In this document: piece after piece, positions 44,683 to 52,883 of the stretch | How the letters are laid out: every line of letters begins with the position of its first letter | Numbering within the stretch: the first letter of the stretch is position 1 | Assembly: GCF_018861125.1 (NCBI RefSeq) | Contig: NZ_JAHKQN010000005.1 | Span: 165,939-229,938, forward strand | DNA from: Cellulophaga baltica | Lineage (GTDB): Bacteria > Bacteroidota > Bacteroidia > Flavobacteriales > Flavobacteriaceae | Direction: 5' to 3' | DNA length: 64,000 nt | The notes under the pieces: generated by a model | Databases searched by the model: none | What the model was told of the DNA's origin: nothing | What the model saw: the letters and a program-made list of their open reading frames with translations, nothing else | Position numbers and translations under genes: made by a program

Positions 44683-44800
44683 AAATTATATTTTTCTAGT
44701 TAAATTGATTTGTTTAAAATTAACGATATTTTTCTTTTAAAATTATCTACAACTTTAACTTTTAACTCCTACATATTGTTTTTGGAATAAACAAAAATGA

Positions 44801-44830
44801 AAAAGCCTTCCATAATAATGGAAGGCTTTT
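44801..44830 (-). terminator. Terminator of the sulfate assimilation operon
   Basis: AAAAGCCTTCCAT and ATGGAAGGCTTTT form a perfect 13-bp stem with a 4-base loop, 21 bases after the stop of the flavoprotein gene on the minus strand. T-rich sequence follows. Confidence 0.88.
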
Positions 44831-44850
44831 ATTATAATACATTAAAGTTA

Positions 44851-45912
44851 TTACGATATGCTCTGCACTACTTCTTTTTTAGCTACTTTTTTAGAACCAT
44901 CAAATCCTTCAACACCACCAACAGTAGTATATTTCATCACATAACGCTTTCCTGGGTTTATAATTTGATATGCAAACTGACACATAACTGCAGCTTCATG
45001 GAAACCAGATAAAATTAATTTTAATTTACCCTCGTATGTATTCACATCTCCAATAGCAAAAACACCTGGTATGTTTGTTTGATAATCTTTTGCATTATTT
45101 ACTTTAATAGCATTTTTCTCAATTTCTAAGCCCCAGCTACCAATAGGTCCTAATTTAGGAGATAATCCAAATAATGGAATAAAGTTATCTACTTCAAGAA
45201 CAGTTTGTCCTTTTTCGGCATCGTTATGCTTAATAGTAACAGACTCTACCTTTCCATCGCCTGCAACACCAATAACTTCAGCTTCAGTATGTAATTGAAT
45301 TTTACCTTGCTTTGCTAATTCTCTTGCTTTTTCAACTGAATCTAAAGCTCCTCTAAATTCATTTCTACGGTGTACCAAAGAAACCTCTGAAGCAACATCC
45401 GCTAAGAAAATAGCCCAATCTAAAGCTGAATCTCCACCACCAGATATTACAACTTTTTTATCGCGATATACTTCTGGATCTTTAATAAAGTAATTAACCC
45501 CTTTATCTTCATAATCAACGATATTCGGAATTAAAGGTTTTCTTGGCTCAAAAGAACCTAAGCCACCAGCAATTACAACAACTGGCGCATGGTGTTTTGT
45601 ACCTTTATTAGTAGTTACAATAAATGAACCATCTTCTTGCTTATCTAAAGTCTCAGCACGTTCACCTAATGTATAACCTGCTTCAAAAGGCTTAATTTGT
45701 TCCATTAGATTATCAACTAATGTTCCTGCTAAAACCTCAGGGAAAGCTGGAATATCATAAATTGGTTTCTTTGGATATATTTCTGAACATTGACCACCAG
45801 TTTGTGGTAATGCGTCAATTAAATGACATTTTAATTTTAATAATCCTGCTTCAAAAACGGTAAACAAACCTGTTGGTCCTGCTCCAATAATTAAGATATC
45901 TGTTTTTATCAT
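44851..45912 (-). CDS. Ferredoxin-NADP+ reductase-like flavoprotein (thioredoxin-reductase fold)
   Basis: Protein of 353 aa with an FAD-binding GxGxxG (IIGAGPTGLFTV, residues 8-19), an NADPH-binding GGGDSALDWA (about 153-162) and GVFAIGDVNTYEG near the C-terminus. It lacks the CxxC of thioredoxin reductase, so it fits the ferredoxin/flavodoxin-NADP+ reductase type 2 group. As the last gene of the sulfate operon it probably feeds electrons, through a ferredoxin, to the sulfite reductase. That partnership is inferred from position. Confidence 0.88.
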   Translation of the reverse strand: MIKTDILIIGAGPTGLFTVFEAGLLKLKCHLIDALPQTGGQCSEIYPKKPIYDIPAFPEVLAGTLVDNLMEQIKPFEAGYTLGERAETLDKQEDGSFIVTTNKGTKHHAPVVVIAGGLGSFEPRKPLIPNIVDYEDKGVNYFIKDPEVYRDKKVVISGGGDSALDWAIFLADVASEVSLVHRRNEFRGALDSVEKARELAKQGKIQLHTEAEVIGVAGDGKVESVTIKHNDAEKGQTVLEVDNFIPLFGLSPKLGPIGSWGLEIEKNAIKVNNAKDYQTNIPGVFAIGDVNTYEGKLKLILSGFHEAAVMCQFAYQIINPGKRYVMKYTTVGGVEGFDGSKKVAKKEVVQSIS

Positions 45913-45957
45913 CTCTCTACTAATTCAAAAAATTAATGACTGAATAACATTGACTAA

Positions 45958-46755
45958 TTATAATGTTGTTACTTGGTCACTTTGTTTATATGTTTCTATT
46001 GCACTTTGTAGTGCGCTTCTATGATTTACTACTTCGCCAATAATGATAATAGCTGGGTTTGTCAATTGTTTATTTTCAACTACCTTTTCAATAGTTTCAA
46101 TTGTCGCTATACCAATTTTTTCATTCTCACGAGTTCCGTTTTGAATAATTGCGATTGGTGTTTTTTGTTTGTTTTCTTTTTTAAACAAACTGACAATAGC
46201 AGGTAATTTTGACATTCCCATTAATATAACCACTGTTGCATTAGATTTTGCCGCTAAAGCAACATCATTAGACAACTTATGTTCTTTTGTTGTTCCTGTA
46301 ATTACCCAAAAACTTTCAGAGGCACCTCTTTTAGTAACTGGAATATTTTGCGATGCAGGAACAGCAACCGATGATGAAATACCAGGCACCATTGCAACTT
46401 GCAAACCAAATTGTGCCGCATATTCCATTTCTTCAGCTCCGCGACCAAATATAAATGGGTCACCCCCTTTTAAACGAACCACATTTTGTGTTTTACCACG
46501 CTCTACAATCAGTTCATTTATTTGCTCTTGCTGATACGAATAACAACCTTTTCGCTTACCCACAAATACTAGCTCTGCATTAACTGCGTGGTTTAATAAT
46601 TCCGGATTTACTAACGCATCATACAAAACCACATCTGCTAATTGCAATGCTTTCACTGCTTTTAGAGTGATTAAATCTGGATCACCAGGACCCGCACCAA
46701 TTACGGTCAGTTTTCCTGTTGCCCCTGAATTTGTATGTTGTTGATTCTTATTCAT
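45958..46755 (-). CDS. cobA: Uroporphyrinogen-III C-methyltransferase (SumT/CobA)
   Basis: SAM-dependent enzyme of 265 aa that methylates uroporphyrinogen III to precorrin-2, the siroheme and cobalamin precursor. Motifs: VIGAGPGDPDLIT (residues about 18-30), VRLKGGDPFIFGRGAEE and VVPGISS-like MVPGISSSVAV. There is no fused oxidase/ferrochelatase domain (not CysG). It overlaps the sulfite reductase stop by one base, which fits siroheme supply for that enzyme. Confidence 0.95.
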   Translation of the reverse strand: MNKNQQHTNSGATGKLTVIGAGPGDPDLITLKAVKALQLADVVLYDALVNPELLNHAVNAELVFVGKRKGCYSYQQEQINELIVERGKTQNVVRLKGGDPFIFGRGAEEMEYAAQFGLQVAMVPGISSSVAVPASQNIPVTKRGASESFWVITGTTKEHKLSNDVALAAKSNATVVILMGMSKLPAIVSLFKKENKQKTPIAIIQNGTRENEKIGIATIETIEKVVENKQLTNPAIIIIGEVVNHRSALQSAIETYKQSDQVTTL

Positions 46756-48845
46756 TATGCGTTTGCTAGATCTGCATTTCTAAATTCTTGAACTTTTTTC
46801 AAGAAGCTTTTTGTATCTTCTAAATAGTTTTTAGCAAATTCCTCTGATGGCTCATTTTTATTAATTTGAAGAATAAATTCCTCAAATCCTATTTCTAAAC
46901 CAATTCTATTATTTGCTACAAACTTCTCATCAAAATCTTTGATAATTGCCGCATGTGTATTTGTTTTTACATTCTCAGCAGTAAGTATTGCTTTTGCAGT
47001 ATTTACCATTGAAGAATATGAGTGATAAATACTTGCCGCCCACTTACCTTCTTCGAAAGTAGCTTCTGCTGTTTGTATTTTTTCTTCACTCTCAAATAAT
47101 AAAGTTGCAATTAAATCAATAACTACACCAGCACATTCTCCAACACCAATTGCTTTTACGTATTCTTCTGAATTACCCCAATCGATAAAATCATCAGCTG
47201 TTAAGTTAGTAACATCAGTCAAATCTTTCAATAAATCGTAAAAATACATTTGCTCTTTTTCAGCATAGTACGTTGGGAATGAAGCTCCATCACCATTTGC
47301 ATCAAAATCATTTAAGATAATACGCAAAGCTTCTGGACCTCTTTTACTTGGTATTTTTACAACTTTATCTGCAAATCTACCTTCACCATTACCCATATTA
47401 CCACCACCTAACAATACTTGTAAAGCTGGCGCAACTAATTTATCTTTTGTACGAACAGACATCCCTTGAAAACCAATATTTGCCATGTTGTGTTGACCAC
47501 AAGCATTCATACAACCACTGATTTTAATTACCACATCTGGGTTATTAATATAATCAGGGTACTCTTCTTTCATTACTTTTTCTAACTCATCAGCAATACC
47601 TGTACTACTTGCAATACCTAAATTACAGGTATCTGTACCTGGGCACGCTGTAATATCTATCGCCTTATTGTAACCAGCTTCCGTAAACCCTAATTTACTT
47701 AATTCTGCATAAAAGAAAGGTAATAATTCTTCTTTTACATAAGGGATTAATATATTCTGACGTAAACTTAATCTAATTTCATCAGCAGCATACTTTTGAA
47801 TTAAATCTGCTAAAGCACGAGCTTCTTTTAGGTAAAAATCACCTAATAAAACCTTCACACCAATAGCGACATAACCTTCTTGCTTTTGAGCAATTACGTT
47901 AGTAGATTTCCAAGCATCGTAAGCTTTTTGATCTTCTATAGTTACATTTGGAACCTCAACCTCAGCAATCTGAGCTTTTGGATACGCTTCAGCGTCAATT
48001 GAAAATGATTTTACAGGAACAGCTAATTGCTCTTCTTCTAATAAAGCTTTAAAACCATCTAATCCCAAATCTTTCATTAAGAATTTTAAACGTGCTTTTG
48101 CTCTACTCTTACGTTCTCCGTATCTATCAAAAACACGAACAACACCTTCCATTAAAGGAATTATTTTATCAGATTCTAAAAAGTCATACAACAACTCAGC
48201 GTGACGAGGTTGCGAACCTAAACCACCACCAAGCATAACTTTAAAACCTCTTACTCCATTTTCTATCTTAGCAATAAATCCTAAATCATGCATGTAAGAA
48301 AGTCCGGTATCAGCATCACTTGAAGAGAAAGAAACTTTAAATTTTCTTCCTAATTCTTGACTGATAGGGTTTCTTAAAAAGTATTGAAACAATGCATGTG
48401 CGTAAGGTGAAACATCAAAAGGCTCATCAACATCAATACCAGCCGTTTCACTTGCTGTTACATTACGCACTGTGTTACCACAAGCTTCACGCAATGTTAT
48501 ATCAGACTTTTCAAGTTCAGCCCACAATTCAGGAGTTCTATTTAAATCCACATAGTGAATTTGAATATCTTGACGCGTTGTAATATGTAAACGCCCTCTA
48601 GAATATTCTTCAGAAACATCACATATTCTTCTTAATTGTTCAGAAGAAACTTTACCGTAAGGTAATTTAATACGAATCATTTGTACGCCTTCTTGACGCT
48701 GACCGTAAACCCCACGAGCTAAACGAAGACTTCTAAATTTTTCTTCATCTATCTTACCATTGTGAAACATATCAATTTTGTTTGCTAAATCGATAATATC
48801 TTTTTCTACAATTGGATTTTCTATTTCTGTTCTAAAACTTTGCAT
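46755..48845 (-). CDS. Siroheme nitrite/sulfite reductase, assimilatory sulfite reductase by context
   Basis: Protein of 696 aa with two ferredoxin-like/siroheme repeat units. The cluster-siroheme motif is CPGTDTC (Cys401, Cys407) and CMNAC (Cys445, Cys449). Early motifs RLARGVYGQRQEG and RLHITTRQDIQIHY are typical. The first about 560 residues match ferredoxin-dependent sulfite/nitrite reductases, and an extra helical C-terminal domain (about 560-696) is present that I cannot name. The family cannot be split by sequence alone between sulfite and nitrite, but the neighbours cysN, cysD, cysH and cobA make sulfite the likely substrate. Confidence 0.92.
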   Translation of the reverse strand: MQSFRTEIENPIVEKDIIDLANKIDMFHNGKIDEEKFRSLRLARGVYGQRQEGVQMIRIKLPYGKVSSEQLRRICDVSEEYSRGRLHITTRQDIQIHYVDLNRTPELWAELEKSDITLREACGNTVRNVTASETAGIDVDEPFDVSPYAHALFQYFLRNPISQELGRKFKVSFSSSDADTGLSYMHDLGFIAKIENGVRGFKVMLGGGLGSQPRHAELLYDFLESDKIIPLMEGVVRVFDRYGERKSRAKARLKFLMKDLGLDGFKALLEEEQLAVPVKSFSIDAEAYPKAQIAEVEVPNVTIEDQKAYDAWKSTNVIAQKQEGYVAIGVKVLLGDFYLKEARALADLIQKYAADEIRLSLRQNILIPYVKEELLPFFYAELSKLGFTEAGYNKAIDITACPGTDTCNLGIASSTGIADELEKVMKEEYPDYINNPDVVIKISGCMNACGQHNMANIGFQGMSVRTKDKLVAPALQVLLGGGNMGNGEGRFADKVVKIPSKRGPEALRIILNDFDANGDGASFPTYYAEKEQMYFYDLLKDLTDVTNLTADDFIDWGNSEEYVKAIGVGECAGVVIDLIATLLFESEEKIQTAEATFEEGKWAASIYHSYSSMVNTAKAILTAENVKTNTHAAIIKDFDEKFVANNRIGLEIGFEEFILQINKNEPSEEFAKNYLEDTKSFLKKVQEFRNADLANA

Positions 48846-48914
48846 GTTTTTGAGTATTGAGCAGTTTTAATGAAAGTGACAAACACTTTTAAAATACTAC
48901 TATTTTTATATTAT

Positions 48915-50162
48915 TTACTGAATAAATCCAGCTCCTACTGTATTATTCGTTTTGGTATCAATTAAAATAAACGAACCGTTTGTTCTATGATCTTTGAATG
49001 CATCGAAGAAAATTGGCTTATTTAATTTAAAAGTAACTTTTGCTATATCATTCATTCCAAGACCTTCAACGTTTTCATCAATACCTGAATAATCTGGATT
49101 TATTTTATGGTGAATTTTATCAACCTTAGCTAATACTTTATTCACACCATGTTGAACAATATATTTACCACCTGCTTTTAATTGGTCTGAATCCATCCAA
49201 GAAATTACAGCTGTAAATTGTTTTTCTATTTGTGGCAACTCATTTGCTCTAACAATCATGTCACCTCTACTTACATTGATTTCATCTTCTAATGTAATAG
49301 TAACAGACGAACGTCTTGAAGCAGTTTCATATTTTTTATCGTAAGCGTAAATTTCTTTAATCTTAGATTTTGTTTGTGAAGGCAAAGCAACCACCTCATC
49401 ACCAACACTTAATTCACCGCCATATACTTTACCTGCAAAACCTCTAAAGTCATGAAAATCATCAGTCTTAGGACGAATTACAGATTGTACTGGAAAACGT
49501 GGTGTACCTGAATTAAAAATATCTTTTCTATCTAAACCTTCTAAATGCTCTAATAGTGTTTGACCAGAATACCAAGGTGTATTTTCAGATTCATTTACAA
49601 CATTATCACCTTTTAAAGCACTAACTGGAATGAATGTAATATTTTGATCTTGATAATCTCTCTTTGCCATTAACTCTGTAAAGTCAGCTTTGATTTCGTT
49701 ATATCTTTCTTCCGAAAAATCAACTAAATCCATTTTATTAATCGCTACAATAACATCTTTTACACGAAGTAAGTTATTGATAAAGAAGTGACGGTTTGTT
49801 TGTTCAATTACACCTTTACGAGCATCAATTAAAATAATTGCCGCTTGTGATGTAGATGCACCTGTTACCATGTTACGGGTATATTCTACATGACCTGGAG
49901 TATCTGCTATAATGTAACTTTTCTTAGCCGTAGAAAAGTATATATGTGCAACATCAATAGTAATACCTTGCTCACGCTCAGCTACTAAACCATCAGTTGC
50001 TAAAGAAAAGTCTAAATAGTCATATCCTTTTTGCTTACTTGTTTTTTCGATAGCCTCTAACTTATCACTCGTAAGTGATTTTGTATCGTATAGAATTCTA
50101 CCGATTAAGGTACTCTTACCGTCATCTACACTACCTGCTGTTGCTATTTTTAGTACTTCCAT
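48915..50162 (-). CDS. cysN: Sulfate adenylyltransferase subunit 1 (GTPase) CysN
   Basis: EF-Tu-like GTPase of 415 aa that drives ATP sulfurylase CysD. G1 is AGSVDDGKST (about residues 8-17), G3 DTPGHVEY and G4 NKMDLV. It ends soon after the beta-barrel domains, so it is not fused to APS kinase (CysC). The ATG at 50162 (MEVLKIATAGSVDDG) is preferred over a GTG 24 bases upstream. It follows cysD, with 81 bases between. Confidence 0.95.
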   Translation of the reverse strand: MEVLKIATAGSVDDGKSTLIGRILYDTKSLTSDKLEAIEKTSKQKGYDYLDFSLATDGLVAEREQGITIDVAHIYFSTAKKSYIIADTPGHVEYTRNMVTGASTSQAAIILIDARKGVIEQTNRHFFINNLLRVKDVIVAINKMDLVDFSEERYNEIKADFTELMAKRDYQDQNITFIPVSALKGDNVVNESENTPWYSGQTLLEHLEGLDRKDIFNSGTPRFPVQSVIRPKTDDFHDFRGFAGKVYGGELSVGDEVVALPSQTKSKIKEIYAYDKKYETASRRSSVTITLEDEINVSRGDMIVRANELPQIEKQFTAVISWMDSDQLKAGGKYIVQHGVNKVLAKVDKIHHKINPDYSGIDENVEGLGMNDIAKVTFKLNKPIFFDAFKDHRTNGSFILIDTKTNNTVGAGFIQ

Positions 50163-50243
50163 TATTTTATTGTTGTTGTTTGACACTTTAAAAGCATCAA
50201 TCTATATTTTTATTTAAGTTGATTTTTTATTTAAAATCAACTA

Positions 50244-51149
50244 TTAAAAGTATCCTTGTTGTTTTCTTTTCTCCATTGCTGCTTCAGAACGCTTATCATC
50301 AATACGCGCACCTCTTTCAGAAATACTTGAGTCTCTAATTTCACTTACAACTTTATCAATACTAACTGCATCAGAAAGTACTGCTGCTGTACAAGACATA
50401 TCACCTACAGTACGAAAACGAACCAAACGCTCTTCAACAACCTCATCTTCATCACGGAAAACGATATCATCTTCAGCAGACCAAATCATACCATCTCTAA
50501 CAAATGTTTTACGTTTGTGTGCAAAATATATTGATGGAATTTCAATTTCTTCTTTTTGAATATAAGACCAAACATCTAATTCTGTCCAGTTAGAAATTGG
50601 AAAACAACGTACATTTTGACCTAATTCTATATCACCATTCAACATATCAAATAATTCAGGACGTTGGCTTTTTTCATCCCACTGACCAAAATCATCACGA
50701 ACTGAAAAAATACGTTCTTTAGCTCTTGCTTTTTCTTCATCTCTACGAGCACCACCAATACAAGCATCAAACTTAAACTCTTCAATAGCATCTAATAACG
50801 TAGTTGTCTGCAAAGAGTTTCTACTAGCATATCTACCAGATTCTTCTTTTACTTTACCTGCATCAATCGAATCTTGCACATTACGTACAATTAACTCAAC
50901 CCCTAATTCTTTTGCTAAACGATCTCTAAATTCTATTGTTTCAGGAAAATTATGACCTGTATCAATATGCATTAAAGGAAACGGAATTTTTGCTGGCCAG
51001 AATGCTTTCTGCGCCAAACGAACTAACGTAATTGAATCTTTACCACCTGAGAATAATAAAACTGGTTTCTCAAATTGAGCAGCAACTTCTCTTATAATGT
51101 AAATTGCCTCGTTTTCTAATGGATTTATATGCGATGTATCTTTATTCAT
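50244..51149 (-). CDS. cysD: Sulfate adenylyltransferase subunit 2 CysD
   Basis: PP-loop ATP pyrophosphatase of 301 aa that makes APS from sulfate and ATP. The nucleotide motif is FSGGKDSITL (about residues 32-41), with DTGHNFPETI and GGARRDEEKARAKERIFS as further family signatures. It acts as a heterodimer with CysN, encoded next in the operon. Confidence 0.96.
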   Translation of the reverse strand: MNKDTSHINPLENEAIYIIREVAAQFEKPVLLFSGGKDSITLVRLAQKAFWPAKIPFPLMHIDTGHNFPETIEFRDRLAKELGVELIVRNVQDSIDAGKVKEESGRYASRNSLQTTTLLDAIEEFKFDACIGGARRDEEKARAKERIFSVRDDFGQWDEKSQRPELFDMLNGDIELGQNVRCFPISNWTELDVWSYIQKEEIEIPSIYFAHKRKTFVRDGMIWSAEDDIVFRDEDEVVEERLVRFRTVGDMSCTAAVLSDAVSIDKVVSEIRDSSISERGARIDDKRSEAAMEKRKQQGYF

Positions 51150-51197
51150 CTTTTTATTTTAATTCTTTATTCTATACTCAAGTTTAAACTGAAAATA

Positions 51198-51821
51198 CTA
51201 GGTATGCAAACCACATTCTCTATTTTCTAAAACTTTTGTTGGGTCAAAATATTTATGCTCATTTGGTAATTTATTCTCCTCTAAATAAGCATCTAATTTA
51301 GCATCATCCCAGTGATAAAACGGACTTACTTTTAAAACACCGTCTTTACTTACACTAAAAATATCTAATGAGTTTCTTAAAGCAGTTTGTCCTTTTCTAA
51401 GGTTTGTAAACCATACTTGAGGTTTATGTGCTGCCATTGCTCTACCAAAAGGCTCTAATTTTACTTGCTCCGTGAAAATTGCATGATTAGGATCATCAAT
51501 ACCAGGAATACCCATCACCGCATCTCTATGAGATGATGTTTGCTTAGGTACGTATAAATGAATATTTAAACCTAATTTTTCAATTAACTCTTCTGCATGC
51601 TTATAAGTATTTGGTGTATTATAACCAGTATCACACCAAATTACTTTTATATCTTTATTTACAGCAGTAACTGCATGTAAAATATTTACCTCGTAAGGTC
51701 TGAAGTTTGTTGTAACTACTGCATTACTATTTTGCTCTAAAGCAAATGCTATTATAGCTGCAGGTGAAGCATCAGCAAACTTAGTATTCCAATCTTGTAT
51801 GTTTTCTTCTGTAAAAGCCAT
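51198..51821 (-). CDS. cysH: Phosphoadenylyl-sulfate (PAPS)-type reductase CysH
   Basis: Protein of 207 aa related to PAPS/APS reductases. It keeps the C-terminal catalytic ECGLH with Cys near the end, and CDTGYNTPNTY near residue 63. It has only two Cys residues and lacks the CC...CxxC pairs that hold the 4Fe-4S cluster of APS reductases. By family rule this points to PAPS as substrate, yet no APS kinase gene (cysC) is in the operon. It is shorter than Escherichia coli CysH (244 aa). It starts 49 bases upstream of cysD on the same strand. Confidence 0.88.
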   Translation of the reverse strand: MAFTEENIQDWNTKFADASPAAIIAFALEQNSNAVVTTNFRPYEVNILHAVTAVNKDIKVIWCDTGYNTPNTYKHAEELIEKLGLNIHLYVPKQTSSHRDAVMGIPGIDDPNHAIFTEQVKLEPFGRAMAAHKPQVWFTNLRKGQTALRNSLDIFSVSKDGVLKVSPFYHWDDAKLDAYLEENKLPNEHKYFDPTKVLENRECGLHT

Positions 51822-51833
51822 AACTCGTATTTC

Positions 51834-52097
51834 TTATTTACCCCATTTAATTTTATTCCACATTCTTTCATGGAAAAAATACAGTATCATTTTTGTAAAA
51901 AGCTCAACAATACCTATTGAAAAAGCTAACTTTAAAGTCCCCGTTACAATCCACGAAATAATTACCGTGTCTATTGTTCCAATAACCCTCCAACTAATTG
52001 ACTTAACAATGCTTCTTCTAGGATCTTCAGATTTTGCATCTTCCTTGTAAGTCGTTTTCGTATTTTCTTTATCTAAAATCAATTGATCTGCTATCAT
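51834..52097 (-). CDS. DUF2061 membrane protein
   Basis: Protein of 87 aa with the DUF2061 signature KSISWRVIGTIDTVIISW, two membrane helices (about residues 38-55 and 60-76) and a C-terminal basic end. Members of this family are often next to sulfate assimilation genes in Bacteroidota, and their role is unknown. It is the first gene of the operon, 12 bases before cysH. Confidence 0.85.
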   Translation of the reverse strand: MIADQLILDKENTKTTYKEDAKSEDPRRSIVKSISWRVIGTIDTVIISWIVTGTLKLAFSIGIVELFTKMILYFFHERMWNKIKWGK

Positions 52098-52111
52098 GTG
52101 ATTAATCTTTT

Positions 52112-52203
52112 CTATTACCCTATCAAACTAATAGAGTTTTCAAAAATAATTATTATTCTTATACTAAGACGTTAATACTTGTATAAAATTACTATTACCC
52201 TAT
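52112..52203 (-). promoter_or_regulatory. Sulfate-operon control region with two 12-bp direct repeats
   Basis: The minus-strand sequence ATAGGGTAATAG occurs twice exactly, at 52203-52192 and 52123-52112, 80 bp apart. The promoter-proximal copy follows directly after TTAGTTTG (52131-52124), a one-base variant of TAnnTTTG, so it overlaps the expected start site. Both copies sit in larger inverted-repeat contexts (TCTATTA...TAATAGA near the first; TACTATTACC-CTAT-GGTTTTAGTA at the second). The region lies between the Rrf2 gene and the sulfate operon and is the likely operator. Confidence 0.6.
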
Positions 52204-52271
52204 GGTTTTAGTAGATTTATAAAAAAAAGAAAGAAAAGCTAACAATTATTCAATAGAATTTGGAATAATCT

Positions 52272-52682
52272 CTAAGAAATTAAGTCTGAAAGCATCGTAT
52301 TACGGTAAATTTCAAGATTGCTATCACGCACCTGAAGCATTAATTTGTGCACGCCACAAATTGCTTCATCAGGGCAATCGTCACATTTTTCATAGAAGTT
52401 TAAACTTACACAAGGCACCATTGCTATAGGCCCTTCTAAGACACGCATAACATCTGCCATTTTAACTTCTGTAGCATCTTTAATTAAGTAGTAACCGCCA
52501 CCTTTACCTTTTTTACTTCCTAAAAACCCTGTTTTTCGCAAAGACAATAATATGGTTTCTAAAAACTTTTGAGATATGTTTTCAGCATTTGCTATTTCAG
52601 AAATTTGCACTGGTTTTTTACCTTCTTGTCGCGCTAAAAAAGTAAGTGCTTTTAATCCGTATTTTGTCTTTTTTGATAACAT
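52272..52682 (-). CDS. Rrf2-family transcriptional regulator
   Basis: Protein of 136 aa with an N-terminal winged HTH (about residues 1-65, SKKTKYGLKALTFLAR at the start, KKGKGGGYYL at the wing). Cys91, Cys100, Cys103 and Cys109 in CVSLNFYEKCDDCPDEAIC (split CVSLNFYEKC, DDCPDEAIC) resemble, but are not spaced like, the IscR iron-sulfur ligands. It lies directly upstream of the sulfate operon on the same strand and is probably its regulator, sensing cysteine, sulfide or iron-sulfur status. Confidence 0.92.
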   Translation of the reverse strand: MLSKKTKYGLKALTFLARQEGKKPVQISEIANAENISQKFLETILLSLRKTGFLGSKKGKGGGYYLIKDATEVKMADVMRVLEGPIAMVPCVSLNFYEKCDDCPDEAICGVHKLMLQVRDSNLEIYRNTMLSDLIS

Positions 52683-52808
52683 AAGTGGCTAAGATACTCA
52701 AATTTCACAAAACCTTTAAATCCTATATATTAACTAGAATTAATGTTTTTAAGTGGTTTATGAATTAATAAATTAAAGTTCACTGAAAGATAACACCTAT
52801 TCACTGAT

Positions 52809-52816
52809 TACTTTTG
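52809..52816 (+). promoter_or_regulatory. Putative -7 element of the arylsulfotransferase-like gene
   Basis: TACTTTTG matches TAnnTTTG and lies about 68 bases before the ATG at 52884. Confidence 0.4.
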
Positions 52817-52883
52817 AATAAATAAAATTTATTACAATAAAAAAGGTTATACCAGTATATGAACTTAATGAAAACGAAAGAAA

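Noticed and set aside
44851-45912. Thioredoxin reductase annotation
   Set aside because: The redox CxxC between the FAD and NADPH domains is missing, so the ferredoxin-NADP reductase-like call is preferred.
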